Positions 1 to 9,298 are shown, counted from the stretch's first letter. The stretch is DNA of 64,000 nt from Methylobacterium sp. SyP6R (GCF_019216885.1 NZ_JAAQRC020000001.1:5087501-5151500), one strand, 5' to 3'. Notes: generated by a model not told the origin, from the sequence alone. Numbers and translations are program-made.

Positions 1-84
1 CAGACCTGGACCCAGGAGGTCTCGGAATATATGATGGTCCGGGTGCGGGCCGAGATGGGCAAGCGCGGCCACCAGCTGCAGTGA
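1..84 (+). CDS. 3' end of an unidentified protein
   Basis: An open frame runs from the window edge to a TGA and encodes 27 residues ending GHQLQ. Its stop overlaps the GTG start of the next gene in a GTGA, so the two are probably co-transcribed. Too little remains to name the protein. The downstream O-antigen-ligase-like gene makes a cell-surface polysaccharide role possible, but that is only context. Confidence 0.55.
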   Translation, partial: QTWTQEVSEYMMVRVRAEMGKRGHQLQ

Positions 85-1301
85 CCGCCCGCACGGCCGG
101 AGAGCGGGCCGAGACGCTCGATCGTCTCGGCGCGATCGTCATCGCCGCCCTGCCGGCCTGCATGGCCGTGGCGAACCGGTCGAGCCCGGTAGTGGTCGGC
201 CTCGCCGGGCTCCTGCTGCTCGCAGGTGCAGCTTTGGCCGGGCGTCCGCTGCGGGCGCCCCTCGTCGCGCCGCTCGCGACGCCGGTCGGGATCGCGGCGC
301 TCGCCTTCCTGGCGTGGTGCGGATTGAGCCTCGCCTGGAGCCCGCTGCCGGGCCTGTCGCTGCGCACCCTGTCCGAGTTCCTGCCGGCGCTCGCCGGCGC
401 CTACCTGGTGGCGCGCCTGGCGCCGCCGCATCTGGCCAGCGTCGCCGGGCCGGCGGCCTGGGTGATGATCGCGACCTGTGCCTACGTGGTGGCGGACCTC
501 GCCTCCGGGCTGATGATCCGCGAGGCGTTGGGGCAACGCGTCGCCGCCTTCGCGTTCAACCGGCCGCTCCTCGTCATGATGCTGCTGGCCTTCCCCCTGG
601 TGGCGTTCCTCGCCGCCACCGGGCGGCGCGGCCTTGCGGCGCTCGTGGCTGCATGCCTCGCCGTGGGGGCCTGGCGTTCGGTCAGCGGCGCGACGGTGCT
701 GGGGCTCGCCGCCGGCGCACTCACCGTCTTCGCGTTGCGCTGGCTGCCCGCCCGGGCCGGGATCGGCCTCACCGGCGCCGCCCTCCTCGGGGCGCTGATC
801 CTCGCGCCGGTCGAGGGCGATCTCCTGGCCCGCACCATGCCGGAGGCTTTGCACCAGCGGCTCGCCGGCAGTTCCACCCGGGCCCGGGTCGCCATCGCCC
901 GCAGCTTCGGCGCGGCGGTCGCCGCCGATCCCTGGCGCGGGGCCGGCTACGGCACATCCGGGCGCTTCCAGGACGTGCCGGCGGCCGAGCGGATCGAGCC
1001 CGAGATGCGCTTCATGCTGGCGGTCGGGCATCCGCATAACAGCTTCCTGCAGGTCTGGGCCGAGCTGGGCGTCGTCGGCGCGACGCTCGCCGCACTCGTC
1101 CTGGTCCTGACCTTGCGCGCCCTGTCGGCCTGGACGACGGTCCCGCGCAGCACCGCGCTCGCGCTGCTGGCGTGCGCCGGCATCGTCGCCTTCGTCGAGC
1201 ACGGCGCCTGGCAGGCCTGGTGGACCGCCGGGGTCGGCGCCGCCATCGCCTGGCTGCGCGCCTTGCAGTATCAGTCGCAAGATCTAACGGACGAGCGGTG
1301 A
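81..1301 (+). CDS. O-antigen ligase / Wzy-type polysaccharide membrane protein
   Basis: This 406-residue protein is almost entirely hydrophobic, with roughly ten predicted membrane segments. A larger soluble loop near residues 270-330 contains HPHNSFLQVWAELG, the histidine-containing motif typical of the Wzy_C/O-antigen ligase superfamily. Members ligate or polymerise lipid-linked glycans on the periplasmic side of the inner membrane. The GTG start overlaps the upstream stop (GTGA), which supports translational coupling. The substrate cannot be told, because ligases and polymerases of this superfamily look alike at this level. Confidence 0.72.
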   Translation: MTARTAGERAETLDRLGAIVIAALPACMAVANRSSPVVVGLAGLLLLAGAALAGRPLRAPLVAPLATPVGIAALAFLAWCGLSLAWSPLPGLSLRTLSEFLPALAGAYLVARLAPPHLASVAGPAAWVMIATCAYVVADLASGLMIREALGQRVAAFAFNRPLLVMMLLAFPLVAFLAATGRRGLAALVAACLAVGAWRSVSGATVLGLAAGALTVFALRWLPARAGIGLTGAALLGALILAPVEGDLLARTMPEALHQRLAGSSTRARVAIARSFGAAVAADPWRGAGYGTSGRFQDVPAAERIEPEMRFMLAVGHPHNSFLQVWAELGVVGATLAALVLVLTLRALSAWTTVPRSTALALLACAGIVAFVEHGAWQAWWTAGVGAAIAWLRALQYQSQDLTDER

Positions 1302-1306
1302 GCCCC

Positions 1307-2719
1307 ATGACCGAGACCCGAGACCAGGCTTTCGGCGAGCAAGAGTTCGATGTGGATCTGTTCGTGATCGGCGGCGGCTCCGGCGGGGTGCGGGCGGCGC
1401 GCATCGCCGCCGGCTACGGCGCGCGGGTGCAACTCGCGGAAGAGTACCGGGTCGGCGGCACCTGCGTGATCCGCGGCTGCGTGCCGAAGAAGCTGATGGT
1501 CTATGCCGGGCGCTTCGCCGACGAGTTCGAGGATGCCGCCGGCTTCGGCTGGGAGGTCGGCACCCCGCGCTTCGACTGGGCGACCCTGAAGGCCCGGCGC
1601 GACGCCGAGGTGACGCGGCTAGAGAGCATCTACGCCACCAACCTGATGCGGGCCGGCGTCGAGGTGGTGGCCGACCGGGCGGTGATCGAGGATCCGCACA
1701 CGGTGCGCCTGGTCCGCTCCGGCACCCGGGTGCGCGCCCGCCACATCCTGGTCGCGGTCGGCGCGCACCCGGTGAAGGAGCCGCTGATCCCCGGCGCCGA
1801 GCTCGCCATCACGTCGAACGAGGTGTTCGAGCTGGAGACCCAGCCCGAGCGGATCCTGGTGGTCGGCGGCGGCTACATCGCGGTCGAGTTCGCGGGCGTG
1901 TTCGCGTCGCTTGGCACCCGCACCACCCTGCTCCATCGCGGCGACCGGCTGCTGCGCGGCTTCGACGGCGAGATCCGCCAGGCCCTCGGCGAGGCCTACG
2001 CCAAGCGGATGGACCTGCGCCTCAACACCACCGTGCACCGCCTCGACCGGCGCGACGGCGCGATTTGCGCCACCCTGAACGACGGCAGCGAGATCCTGGT
2101 CGACCAGGTGCTGGTGGCGACCGGGCGGCGCCCCAACGTCGCCGGCCTCGGGCTGGAGAAGGCGGGCATCACCCTCGATTCCGTCGGGGCGATTCCCGTC
2201 GACCGGTTCTCGCAGACCGCCGCGCCCTCGATCTACGCCGTCGGCGACGTGACCAACCGCGCCGCTCTCACCCCGATCGCGATCCGCGAGGGCCACGCCT
2301 TCGCCGACACGGTGTTCGGCCAGAAACCCTGGGCGGTCGACCACGACCTGATCCCGACCGCGGTGTTCTCGACCCCGGAGATCGGCGTCGTCGGCCACGG
2401 CGAGGAGGTGGCGCGGCGTCTCTGCGGCGAGATCGACGTCTACGAGGCCCGGTTCCGGCCGATGAAGGCGACCCTGTCGGGCCGCGACGAGCGGATCCTG
2501 ATGAAGATCATCGTCGAGCGGGCGACCGATAAGGTCGTCGGCGTCCACGTCCTCGGCCACGATGCCGGCGAGATCATCCAGGCGGTCGGCATCGCGGTGA
2601 CGATGGGCGCCAAGAAGGCCGATTTCGACCGCACCATCGCGGTCCACCCGACGGCCGGCGAGGAACTGGTGACGATGCGCACCCCCTCGGTGGTCAAGCA
2701 GCCGGTGGCGGTGGGGTGA
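1307..2719 (+). CDS. gor: glutathione-disulfide reductase
   Basis: This 470-residue flavoprotein disulfide reductase has an FAD motif GGGSGG near residue 22 and the redox-active pair in GTCVIRGCVPKK (Cys53, Cys58). It also has a second Rossmann motif VVGGGYIAVEFAG near residue 185 and a C-terminal VHPTAGEE carrying the catalytic His of the partner subunit. It should reduce oxidised glutathione with NADPH in the cytoplasm. The CVIRGCVPKK form fits glutathione reductase better than dihydrolipoamide dehydrogenase or mercuric reductase. The ATG was chosen because the longer in-frame extension lies in the preceding gene and is Arg-rich and non-conserved. Confidence 0.93.
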   Translation: MTETRDQAFGEQEFDVDLFVIGGGSGGVRAARIAAGYGARVQLAEEYRVGGTCVIRGCVPKKLMVYAGRFADEFEDAAGFGWEVGTPRFDWATLKARRDAEVTRLESIYATNLMRAGVEVVADRAVIEDPHTVRLVRSGTRVRARHILVAVGAHPVKEPLIPGAELAITSNEVFELETQPERILVVGGGYIAVEFAGVFASLGTRTTLLHRGDRLLRGFDGEIRQALGEAYAKRMDLRLNTTVHRLDRRDGAICATLNDGSEILVDQVLVATGRRPNVAGLGLEKAGITLDSVGAIPVDRFSQTAAPSIYAVGDVTNRAALTPIAIREGHAFADTVFGQKPWAVDHDLIPTAVFSTPEIGVVGHGEEVARRLCGEIDVYEARFRPMKATLSGRDERILMKIIVERATDKVVGVHVLGHDAGEIIQAVGIAVTMGAKKADFDRTIAVHPTAGEELVTMRTPSVVKQPVAVG

Positions 2720-2747
2720 GCCAGCTTCCATTGATGCGGGACGCCCC

Positions 2748-3755
2748 TCAGAACGGCGACCCGTATGTCAGGCCCAGCGCCCGCGGGTCGCCGGCCACCC
2801 GCGCCGGGTACGAGATCGTGCGGATCCGGGCCGGATCGGCCTCGATCGCGATCATGCGGATCAGACTCGCCCGGGCGAGGTCGTGCTCGCTCGGCGCGGC
2901 CTCGCCCGGGCCGCGGGTTTGCGCCAGGCAGGCGGTGAACGGACAGGTCGCGTAGTCGGCGAGCGGATAGGGATGCCAGCCGTCGGAGCCGAGCGGGCTC
3001 GGGCGTTCCAGGATCCACTCGGCGGTGGCGCCCGAGACGTGCCGCCCGCCCGGGGCCGCGACGTCGAAGGCCTGGAGCATCGTGCCGGTGGTCTCGTTCT
3101 TCAGGTTGAAGCGGACCGTCGCGGGGTCGAGGAGCGTGAGCATCGCCGACACCTCGTCGCCGGGCGCGACGTCGAGGCCGAGGGTCTGGGGCGCGTGCTC
3201 CTCGCCCCGGGCCCACCATTGCACCCACGCCTCGTAATGGGCGCCGGCACCGTCCCAGGCCTGCAGCGTGCCGATCTGCGGCAGGCTGGCATTGCGGTAG
3301 AAGCCCTGGCCGTCGAAGCCGATCCAGGCCGAGGCACGCGCCGGCCGGCCGGCCGCGCCCGACACCGCGGGCACGCGCCAGCGCGCCATCACGCCCACGA
3401 GGCTGCGGGCGCCCTCGGCCGCGAGCGACCCGCCCGACCAGTTGACGCTGCGGCCCGCCGGGACGAGGCCGTGGGTGCGGACGGTCACCGGCCCGGGCGC
3501 CGCGCCCGGCGGCACCGCCTCGACGAAGAGCAGGGGCCGGCCGGCGGGCGGGGCCAGGAAGGCACGGCGGAACGCCGCCGCCGCCGGGCCGTCCCCGGGC
3601 CGCGGCGCCGGCAGGCCGTAGCGCAGGACCAGGGTGGGCTGCGCCGTCGACGGGTCGAAACCGGCGGGCGGCAGCGGCAGCGGCCGGATCGGCAGCGGCG
3701 ACGGGGGCTTGAGTAGAGGCTGCTTGGGTAGAGGCTGCTTGGGGGGTTGGGTCAT
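2748..3755 (-). CDS. G1-family (eqolisin-like) glutamic peptidase homologue
   Basis: A 335-residue protein starts after a clear GGGAGGTGG ribosome-binding site. The first ~45 residues are Pro/Gln/Leu-rich, and I see no clear signal peptide. The core has the order of motifs expected of eqolisins: NWSGG, a strand ending RWRVPAV, SAWIGFDGQ, LPQIGT (candidate catalytic Gln), YEAWVQWWA, and NLKNETTGT followed by AEWILERP (candidate catalytic Glu). Eqolisins are acid peptidases with a Gln/Glu dyad, best known from fungi. Family assignment is by motif recognition only and activity is inferred. It lies 29 bp downstream of the PAP2/haloperoxidase gene on the same strand, so the two may form an operon. 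Confidence 0.68.
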   Translation of the reverse strand: MTQPPKQPLPKQPLLKPPSPLPIRPLPLPPAGFDPSTAQPTLVLRYGLPAPRPGDGPAAAAFRRAFLAPPAGRPLLFVEAVPPGAAPGPVTVRTHGLVPAGRSVNWSGGSLAAEGARSLVGVMARWRVPAVSGAAGRPARASAWIGFDGQGFYRNASLPQIGTLQAWDGAGAHYEAWVQWWARGEEHAPQTLGLDVAPGDEVSAMLTLLDPATVRFNLKNETTGTMLQAFDVAAPGGRHVSGATAEWILERPSPLGSDGWHPYPLADYATCPFTACLAQTRGPGEAAPSEHDLARASLIRMIAIEADPARIRTISYPARVAGDPRALGLTYGSPF

Positions 3756-3784
3756 CGCATCCACCTCCCTGATCACGGCGCGTC

Positions 3785-4813
3785 CTAAGGCAGGACCAAC
3801 TCGGGGTTGAACTCCCGGGCGGCCTTGATGACGGCATCGCCGAAGGCCGGCAGGGCATAGTCCGCCCGGGCGAGCCCGGTGCCGGCATGCTGCGACAGGA
3901 CCCGGAACGCCGCGTCGGCGAGGACGCGGCCGGCGGTCGAATCGCTGGGGTAGTGCAGCCCGGCGATCTCGCGGTTGCGGGCGATGCGCCGGGCGAGCGC
4001 CTTGAGCGTCGCGTTGGCCGGCAGGCGCTCGGCGTAGGGCAGGCCGGCGAGGCGCAGCGCATAGGCCACGCAGCGGGCCATCAGCCGCGCCTGGGTGGCG
4101 TGGCCGCTCGGGAACGAGGCATGCCCGGGCACCGGCACGGGCGGCAGCAGGGCCGGGCACAGGAAGGAGGGCCGCGGCCGGTCGAACGCCTCCTTGAAGC
4201 GCAGGGCCGCGAACGAGCCGACGAGGCTCGCCGCGTGCAGCACCCGGTAGGTGCGCGGATGCGAGCCCGGCGTGATCGACAGGGCCTCCATGAAGGCGGT
4301 GACGAACTCGACGTCCTGGGCCAGGATCTCGCCCAGGGCGGCGGCGCGCTCGTTGCGCGCCATCGCCACGAGTTCGTCGAGCTCGATCTCCTGGTCGGTC
4401 TTCAGGTGGGCGGGGTCCTTGGTCTTGAGGTTCAGGGCGAGGAGGATCCCGGCGAGGTGGTTGCTGAGCGCGTCGGTGTCCCAGGCGGACGCGGCGAACT
4501 CGCGCAGCACCCGGTAGGCGTACCAGCGCCCGGCCCAGGCGCGGTTCTCGAAGGCCAGGGAGCGGCCGTTCGGCGTGTCGGCGGCGCGGAAGGCGAGCGT
4601 CTTGCGCGGATCCCCCGGCGGGGTCTCGTCGCGGATGAACACCCGGCGCCGCAGGGAGCCGATCTCCTCGCCGGTCCCCGTGACCTCGAGGGAGAACGGG
4701 AAATCGGCCCGGTCGGGCACGAACCAGCCGCCGCCGGCATCGCCGTCGAGGCCTGCATTGCCGGTATTGCCCGTATTGCCGGTGTTGCCCGTATTCCCCG
4801 TGTTGCCGGTCAT
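3785..4813 (-). CDS. PAP2 / vanadium-dependent haloperoxidase family protein
   Basis: This 342-residue protein carries all three parts of the PAP2/vanadium-haloperoxidase phosphate- or vanadate-binding signature. They are KEAFDRPRP (K-x6-RP), FPSGHATQ and RNREIAGLHYPSD (R-x5-H-x3-D). These residues hold vanadate or phosphate, and the second His is the catalytic one. The long alpha-helical N-terminal half resembles bacterial soluble haloperoxidase-like proteins more than membrane PAP2 phosphatases. The ATG follows GGGGAGGGGAGCG, a very strong ribosome-binding site. The N-terminus is an unusual run of T-G-N triplets encoded by a 9-bp repeat. Phosphatase and haloperoxidase activities cannot be separated from sequence alone. 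Confidence 0.8.
   Translation of the reverse strand: MTGNTGNTGNTGNTGNTGNAGLDGDAGGGWFVPDRADFPFSLEVTGTGEEIGSLRRRVFIRDETPPGDPRKTLAFRAADTPNGRSLAFENRAWAGRWYAYRVLREFAASAWDTDALSNHLAGILLALNLKTKDPAHLKTDQEIELDELVAMARNERAAALGEILAQDVEFVTAFMEALSITPGSHPRTYRVLHAASLVGSFAALRFKEAFDRPRPSFLCPALLPPVPVPGHASFPSGHATQARLMARCVAYALRLAGLPYAERLPANATLKALARRIARNREIAGLHYPSDSTAGRVLADAAFRVLSQHAGTGLARADYALPAFGDAVIKAAREFNPELVLP
4757..4810 (-). repeat. 9-bp tandem repeat encoding T-G-N triplets
   Basis: Six consecutive 9-bp units, variants of attgccggt on the + strand, lie directly after the start codon of the PAP2/haloperoxidase gene. Read on the minus strand they encode repeated Thr-Gly-Asn. The unit is a multiple of three, so copy-number change would keep the frame. 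Confidence 0.85.
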
Positions 4814-4988
4814 CGCTCCCCTCCCCGGCTCAAGTTCCAGTCTCGCGTCCCAGTCTCGCCCGTCCGGCCCGGACCTTCCGGGAAGGCGGGATGAGGCCGT
4901 TCCGGATGGTGCCGCCGGCCCGCATCCGGGCCAGACCCGCTTCCGGCGCAGGCCGCTCATCCTTTCGGCGAGGGTCGCCTCGTTCCCC

Positions 4989-6800
4989 TCACTCGGGCAG
5001 CCCGGCCGCCCGCAGATGGTTGAGCCAGCGCGTCAGGACCGGCGGGGCGAAGGGGCAGCGCGGCGCGTAGACGCTCAGACGGAAATCCGGCTGCAGCCGC
5101 ATCAGCTCGCCCGCCGCCTCCCGCGCCTCCGGCAACCGGCCGGCCGCCGCCAGGCTCGCCGCGAGGATGCGCAGGGTGAAGCGGATGGCGCGGTTGCGGG
5201 CCACCGCGCTCAAGCCCCAGGCGACCGCCTCGTCGTAGTCGCCCGCGACGTAGTGCGCCTGGGCGAGCAGGCCCTCGTGCCAGAAGGTGTAGGGGTCGCT
5301 CGGCGCCAGGCGCTGGCCCTCCTCGCCGTGCCGCACCGCCAGCCGGCCGTCGCCGGCAAAGCCGTGGGCGGCGCTGCTCATCGTCCAGGCGATGGCGACG
5401 CTCGGGCCGGCCTCGATCGCCCGGTCGAGGAAGCGCCGGGCCGTCGCGGGGTCGCGCAGGCTGAAGGCCTGGACGTGGCCGTAGATCGCCAGCGCCAGGG
5501 GATCGTCGCCGTCCCGCGCGATCGCCGCGCGGGCCCGCTCCGCCGCCGCCCGTCCGTCGCCGTCGGGATCGGGCGAGCCCATCTCGCCGACCCGCAGGAC
5601 GTGCCACCAGGCCGCGTAGGCGAAGGGCGGCGCGTAGGAGGGATCGAGGGCGATCGCCTGCTGCAGCAGCCCCCCGGCCCGGGCGAAGCTGTCGGGATCC
5701 ATCTTGTGGAGCTGGTCGAGGGCCTGGAGCAGCAGGTCGTAGCTCGTCAGGCTCGCCGGGTGCTTGCGCAGGGCCCGCTGCAGCTCGCGCTCGCGCACAT
5801 GCGGCGCGAGGTGGCGGATCAGCTTGAGGGCGATGGCATCCTGGAGGGCGAAGACCTGGTCGACGAGGCCCTCGTGATGGTCGGCGCTGACGACCGCGCC
5901 GGTGCCGCACTCGATCAGCGTGGTGCAGACCCGCAGCCGGCCGCCATGGTGCTGGATCGCCCCGTCCATGACGTAGCGCACGCCGAGGCGGCGCCCGAAC
6001 GCCGCCGGGTCGGTGTGCCGGCGGCGATAGGCCAGGGTCGAGCCGCGGGAGATCACGAACAGGTCGCGCAAGGACGACAGGGCGCGCACGATCCAGTCGG
6101 TGAAGCCGTCGGCCAGGGTCGGGCGGCCCGGCTGGCCGCCCCGGAACGGCAGCACCGCGATCGAGGCCCGCGCCTCGGTGCCCGGCGCGCTCTCGCCGGT
6201 GCGCGGGCCGGAGCCGGCCCGCAGGGCGAAGACCTGCACCGGCCGGGCGTGGTTGCGCAGGGGCAGCGGCCCGAGATCGATCGCCCGCGCCCTCGCCTCG
6301 GCACTCGCCGCGGCGAACACCGCCTCCGACACGATCACGTCGCCGGCCTCGGCATAGGCCTGCAGGCGGGCCGCCACGTTGACGCCGTCGCCGAACACGT
6401 CGCCGTCCTCGACGATGACCTCGGCGAGGTTGACCCCCATCCGGAACAGGAGCCGCGACTCCTCGGGATCGTCTTCGGTCGCCCGGGCGATCCGGCGCTG
6501 GAGCGCGAGGGCGCAATCCGCCGCCGGAGCGGCCGCCGGGAAGGCGGCGATGAAGCCGTCGCCGGTGTTCTTGACGATCCGGCCGCCATGGGCGGCGACC
6601 CCGGGATCGATGATCCCGCCGCGCAGGGCCTTCAGGCGGCGGAACGTCGCCTCCTCGGCGATCTCGCTCAGCCGGGTATAGCCGACCACGTCGGCGACCA
6701 GGATGGCGGCGAGGCAGCGCTCCATCCCGCCCGGCGCGCCCGTTCCGGGTGCCGCGGCGGCGGGGCCGGCCGGCGGCGGCGATCGTCGGCGCCCGCTCAT
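4989..6800 (-). CDS. class III adenylate/guanylate cyclase with TolB-like and TPR regions
   Basis: A 603-residue protein. Residues ~26-190 are a class III nucleotidyl cyclase domain with a metal-binding Asp in LVADVVGYTR (Asp37), the NTGDGF loop with the second Asp, and NVAARLQ near the end. Residues ~230-340 resemble the TolB-like segment common in this family (IAVLPF...). The C-terminal ~230 residues form helical TPR-like repeats. It probably makes cAMP in response to a protein-protein signal. The chosen ATG has only a weak ribosome-binding site. An internal ATG at 6725 (MERCLAAIL) is the alternative. Confidence 0.82.
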   Translation of the reverse strand: MSGRRRSPPPAGPAAAAPGTGAPGGMERCLAAILVADVVGYTRLSEIAEEATFRRLKALRGGIIDPGVAAHGGRIVKNTGDGFIAAFPAAAPAADCALALQRRIARATEDDPEESRLLFRMGVNLAEVIVEDGDVFGDGVNVAARLQAYAEAGDVIVSEAVFAAASAEARARAIDLGPLPLRNHARPVQVFALRAGSGPRTGESAPGTEARASIAVLPFRGGQPGRPTLADGFTDWIVRALSSLRDLFVISRGSTLAYRRRHTDPAAFGRRLGVRYVMDGAIQHHGGRLRVCTTLIECGTGAVVSADHHEGLVDQVFALQDAIALKLIRHLAPHVRERELQRALRKHPASLTSYDLLLQALDQLHKMDPDSFARAGGLLQQAIALDPSYAPPFAYAAWWHVLRVGEMGSPDPDGDGRAAAERARAAIARDGDDPLALAIYGHVQAFSLRDPATARRFLDRAIEAGPSVAIAWTMSSAAHGFAGDGRLAVRHGEEGQRLAPSDPYTFWHEGLLAQAHYVAGDYDEAVAWGLSAVARNRAIRFTLRILAASLAAAGRLPEAREAAGELMRLQPDFRLSVYAPRCPFAPPVLTRWLNHLRAAGLPE

Positions 6801-7060
6801 CGCGGCAGGCCTCGCGCGATCGAAGAGCGAACAATCCGAAGCGTTGCGGCGGAGCTGATGATCAATATAGAGGCAATCATGGCGGCACCGATCCGGTGCG
6901 AAGACTGTCATGTACTGACGATCGGATCCAGCGGCAAGTGAGGCCGGGGACAAGCACAACCGCAGGTAAGGCGCGCACGGACCGCCGCAACGGCGCCGGG
7001 GACGCGGCGACCTGCCCGCCCGTTGCGGAAAGACCCCTCGCGCGATCGCCCAAACCCCCC

Positions 7061-7066
7061 TATAAG
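7061..7066 (+). promoter_or_regulatory. candidate -10 element upstream of the DAHP synthase gene
   Basis: TATAAG lies ~57 bp before the start codon in otherwise GC-rich DNA. No good -35 is visible at the right spacing, so this is a weak call based on base composition and position. Confidence 0.3.
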
Positions 7067-7122
7067 CCCGGCTTCCGCGACCGACCTGACCGGTTATCGA
7101 AGAGGTGCGCGAGGAGAGGACG

Positions 7123-8505
7123 ATGAGCGAGCGTTGGACCCCCACTGGCTGGCGGCGGCTGCCGATTCAGCAGGTCCCGGATTATCCGGATTCCGCTTCC
7201 CTTGCGGCGGTGGAGCGGCAGCTCGCGAGCTTTCCTCCGCTGGTCTTTGCCGGCGAGGCGCGCAAGCTGAAGCAGAACCTGGCCAAGGTGGCGGCCGGCG
7301 AGGCGTTCCTGCTCCAGGGCGGCGACTGCGCCGAGAGCTTCGACGAGCATTCCGCCGACAACATCCGCGACTTCTTCCGCGTCTTCCTGCAGATGGCGCT
7401 GGTGCTCACCTTCGCGGGCGGGTCGCCGGTGGTGAAGATCGGCCGCATCGCCGGGCAGTTCGCGAAGCCCCGCTCCTCGCCGACCGAGACGGTCGACGGC
7501 GTCTCCCTGCCGAGCTACCGCGGCGACATCGTCAACGGCATCGGCTTCTCGGAAGCGGAGCGGATTCCCGACCCGCGCCGGCAGATCGAGGCGTACCGGC
7601 AATCGGCCGCGACGCTGAACCTGCTGCGCGCCTTCGCGACCGGCGGCTACGCCAATCTCGAGAACGCGCATCGCTGGATGCTCGGCTTCGTCAAGGACTC
7701 GCCCCAGTCCTCGGCCTATGCCGACCTGGCGCAGCGCATGACCGAGACCCTCGACTTCATGCGGGCGATCGGCATCAACCCGGAGACGCACCAGGAGGTG
7801 CGCCAGACCGATTTCTACACCAGCCACGAGGCGCTGCTGCTCGGCTACGAGGAGGCCCTGACCCGGGTCGATTCGACCAGCGGCGACTGGTACGCCACCT
7901 CGGGCCACATGCTGTGGATCGGCGACCGCACCCGCCAGGCCGACCACGCCCATATCGAGTTCGCTCGCGGCATCAAGAACCCGATCGGCCTCAAATGCGG
8001 CCCGTCGCTGAAGGCCGACGACCTGATTAGACTCGTGGACTTGCTGAACCCAACGAATGAAGCCGGCCGCCTGACCCTGATCTGCCGCTTCGGCGCCGAC
8101 AAGGTCGGCGACCATCTGCCCGCCCTGGTGCGGGCGGTGGAGCGCGAGGGCCGGAACGTCGTGTGGTCCTGCGACCCGATGCACGGCAACACCGTGACGG
8201 CGAGCGGCTACAAGACCCGGCCGTTCGAGCGGGTGATGAAGGAGATCCAGGGCTTCTTCGACATCCACCAGGCGGAAGGGACGCATGCCGGCGGCATCCA
8301 CCTCGAGATGACCGGCAAGAACGTCACCGAGTGCACCGGCGGCGCTCGCGCCCTGACGGCCGAGGATCTGCGCGACCGCTACCACACCTATTGCGACCCG
8401 CGCCTCAACGCCGAGCAGGCGCTGGAAGTGGCCTTCCTGACCGCCGACCTCGTCAAGCGCGAGCGCCGGCAGCACGAGCGGCCGCAGATCGAGGCGGCGG
8501 AATAG
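7123..8505 (+). CDS. aroG: class II 3-deoxy-7-phosphoheptulonate (DAHP) synthase
   Basis: This 460-residue protein matches the length and motifs of the plant-like class II DAHP synthases. It has [12 protein letters not shown] near residue 65, [26 protein letters not shown], and a C-terminal HGNT...KTRPF and GGIHLEMTG. The enzyme condenses phosphoenolpyruvate and erythrose-4-phosphate in the first step of the shikimate pathway. The ATG is preceded by GAGGAGAGG, a strong ribosome-binding site. It is followed by an exceptionally strong terminator hairpin, so it looks monocistronic. The symbol aroG is used loosely, since class II enzymes are also called aroF or aroH. Confidence 0.95.
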   Translation: MSERWTPTGWRRLPIQQVPDYPDSASLAAVERQLASFPPLVFAGEARKLKQNLAKVAAGEAFLLQGGDCAESFDEHSADNIRDFFRVFLQMALVLTFAGGSPVVKIGRIAGQFAKPRSSPTETVDGVSLPSYRGDIVNGIGFSEAERIPDPRRQIEAYRQSAATLNLLRAFATGGYANLENAHRWMLGFVKDSPQSSAYADLAQRMTETLDFMRAIGINPETHQEVRQTDFYTSHEALLLGYEEALTRVDSTSGDWYATSGHMLWIGDRTRQADHAHIEFARGIKNPIGLKCGPSLKADDLIRLVDLLNPTNEAGRLTLICRFGADKVGDHLPALVRAVEREGRNVVWSCDPMHGNTVTASGYKTRPFERVMKEIQGFFDIHQAEGTHAGGIHLEMTGKNVTECTGGARALTAEDLRDRYHTYCDPRLNAEQALEVAFLTADLVKRERRQHERPQIEAAE

Positions 8506-8532
8506 ACGTTCCGACATAGCCGGACGACGATG

Positions 8533-8582
8533 AGGCCCGGGACGGGGGCCGCCTTTTAGGCGGCCCCCGTCCCGGGCCTTTT
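8533..8582 (+). terminator. Rho-independent terminator after the DAHP synthase gene
   Basis: A perfect ~20-bp GC-rich stem (left arm 8534-8553, right arm 8559-8578) with a 5-base tttta loop is followed by TTTT. It starts 28 bp after the stop codon. The A at 8533 can also pair with the first T. The reverse strand has no long T tract, so it should act mainly on the + strand. Confidence 0.9.
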
Positions 8583-8602
8583 CGCGTCGAGCGAGGACCG
8601 CA

Positions 8603-8914
8603 TCACTCCAACGGCCGGTCGAACGCGACCCCGGCGAACTCGCCGTTCCGCCAGACCAGTCTCGCCCGCCGCGTGACGGTCATCTGGGGGATGACGATCC
8701 AGATGCGGTCCGGCAGCATGTGGCGGCGGGAGAGATTGATCTTCGCGCCGGTGGCCGACAGGTCGCGCACGACGCAAGGGATGCGGCCGTAATCGGGCAG
8801 AACCACCGTCGCCGGCATCACCGTGCCGTAGCGGCGCCGGCTCCGCTTGTCTTCGGGGGAACGGACCCGAGCATCCGCTCTACCTCCGGCCGCGATGATT
8901 GGTCCCTCGCTCAT
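8603..8914 (-). CDS. PilZ-domain protein (probable c-di-GMP binding)
   Basis: A ~103-residue protein containing the two PilZ signatures: an arginine cluster KRSRRRYGT and, ~25 residues later, DLSATGAKI (the D/N-x-S-x-x-G motif). PilZ domains bind cyclic di-GMP and change the activity of a partner. There is no other domain, so it is a stand-alone adaptor. The start is uncertain: ATGs at 8914 and 8947 are both in frame and neither has a strong ribosome-binding site. I chose 8914, which begins MSEGP. The window also encodes GGDEF-EAL and HD-GYP proteins that could make or degrade its ligand. Confidence 0.75.
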   Translation of the reverse strand: MSEGPIIAAGGRADARVRSPEDKRSRRRYGTVMPATVVLPDYGRIPCVVRDLSATGAKINLSRRHMLPDRIWIVIPQMTVTRRARLVWRNGEFAGVAFDRPLE

Positions 8915-9173
8915 CCCAACCCAGGCTCCGACATGCCGCAACGTCATAGCGATACCAGGGGTAACGCGATCGCATCCGATCGGGAGCAGGGCCATCCACG
9001 CACGCGGCGCGGTGTTGAGCGGCAGGGTTAAACCACTCCTGCTTGCTTTCTCGACAATCGCCGCCCCAGGGCGTGCGGGCCTCCGGCACGCCAAGCTCCG
9101 GTGCCATAGCCGGTCGAATTGACCCACCGACATGGATGGCCGACATGGCCGCCGAAATCGCCGACCAAGAGGG

Positions 9174-9202
9174 TTGCGCCCCGTCTGAACCGTCGCTATA
9201 CC
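9174..9202 (+). promoter_or_regulatory. candidate sigma70-type promoter for tRNA-Glu
   Basis: TTGCGC (9174-9179) and TATACC (9197-9202) are separated by 17 bp, and the tRNA begins 20 bp after the -10. Spacing and position fit a housekeeping promoter. No experimental support. Confidence 0.5.
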
Positions 9203-9222
9203 CCCGTCATCCCGCCGGGCCA

Positions 9223-9298
9223 GCTCCCATCGTCTAGCGGTCTAGGACGTCGCCCTCTCACGGCGAAAACAGGGGTTCGAGTCCCCTTGGGAGCGCCA
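9223..9298 (+). tRNA. tRNA-Glu (anticodon CTC)
   Basis: A 76-nt cloverleaf with acceptor arms gctccca/tgggagc and a GTCTAGCGGTCTAGGAC D-arm. The anticodon loop is CTCTCAC with anticodon CTC at 9257-9259, and the T-arm AGGGGTTCGAGTCCCCT is followed by discriminator G and an encoded CCA. The sequence parallels E. coli tRNA-Glu throughout, with CTC in place of TTC. Confidence 0.96.

Noticed and set aside
4575..6941. 788-codon + strand frame opposite the cyclase and haloperoxidase genes
   Set aside because: Low-complexity Arg/Gly/Ala translation with no motifs. Both genes on the minus strand have clear families and ribosome-binding sites.
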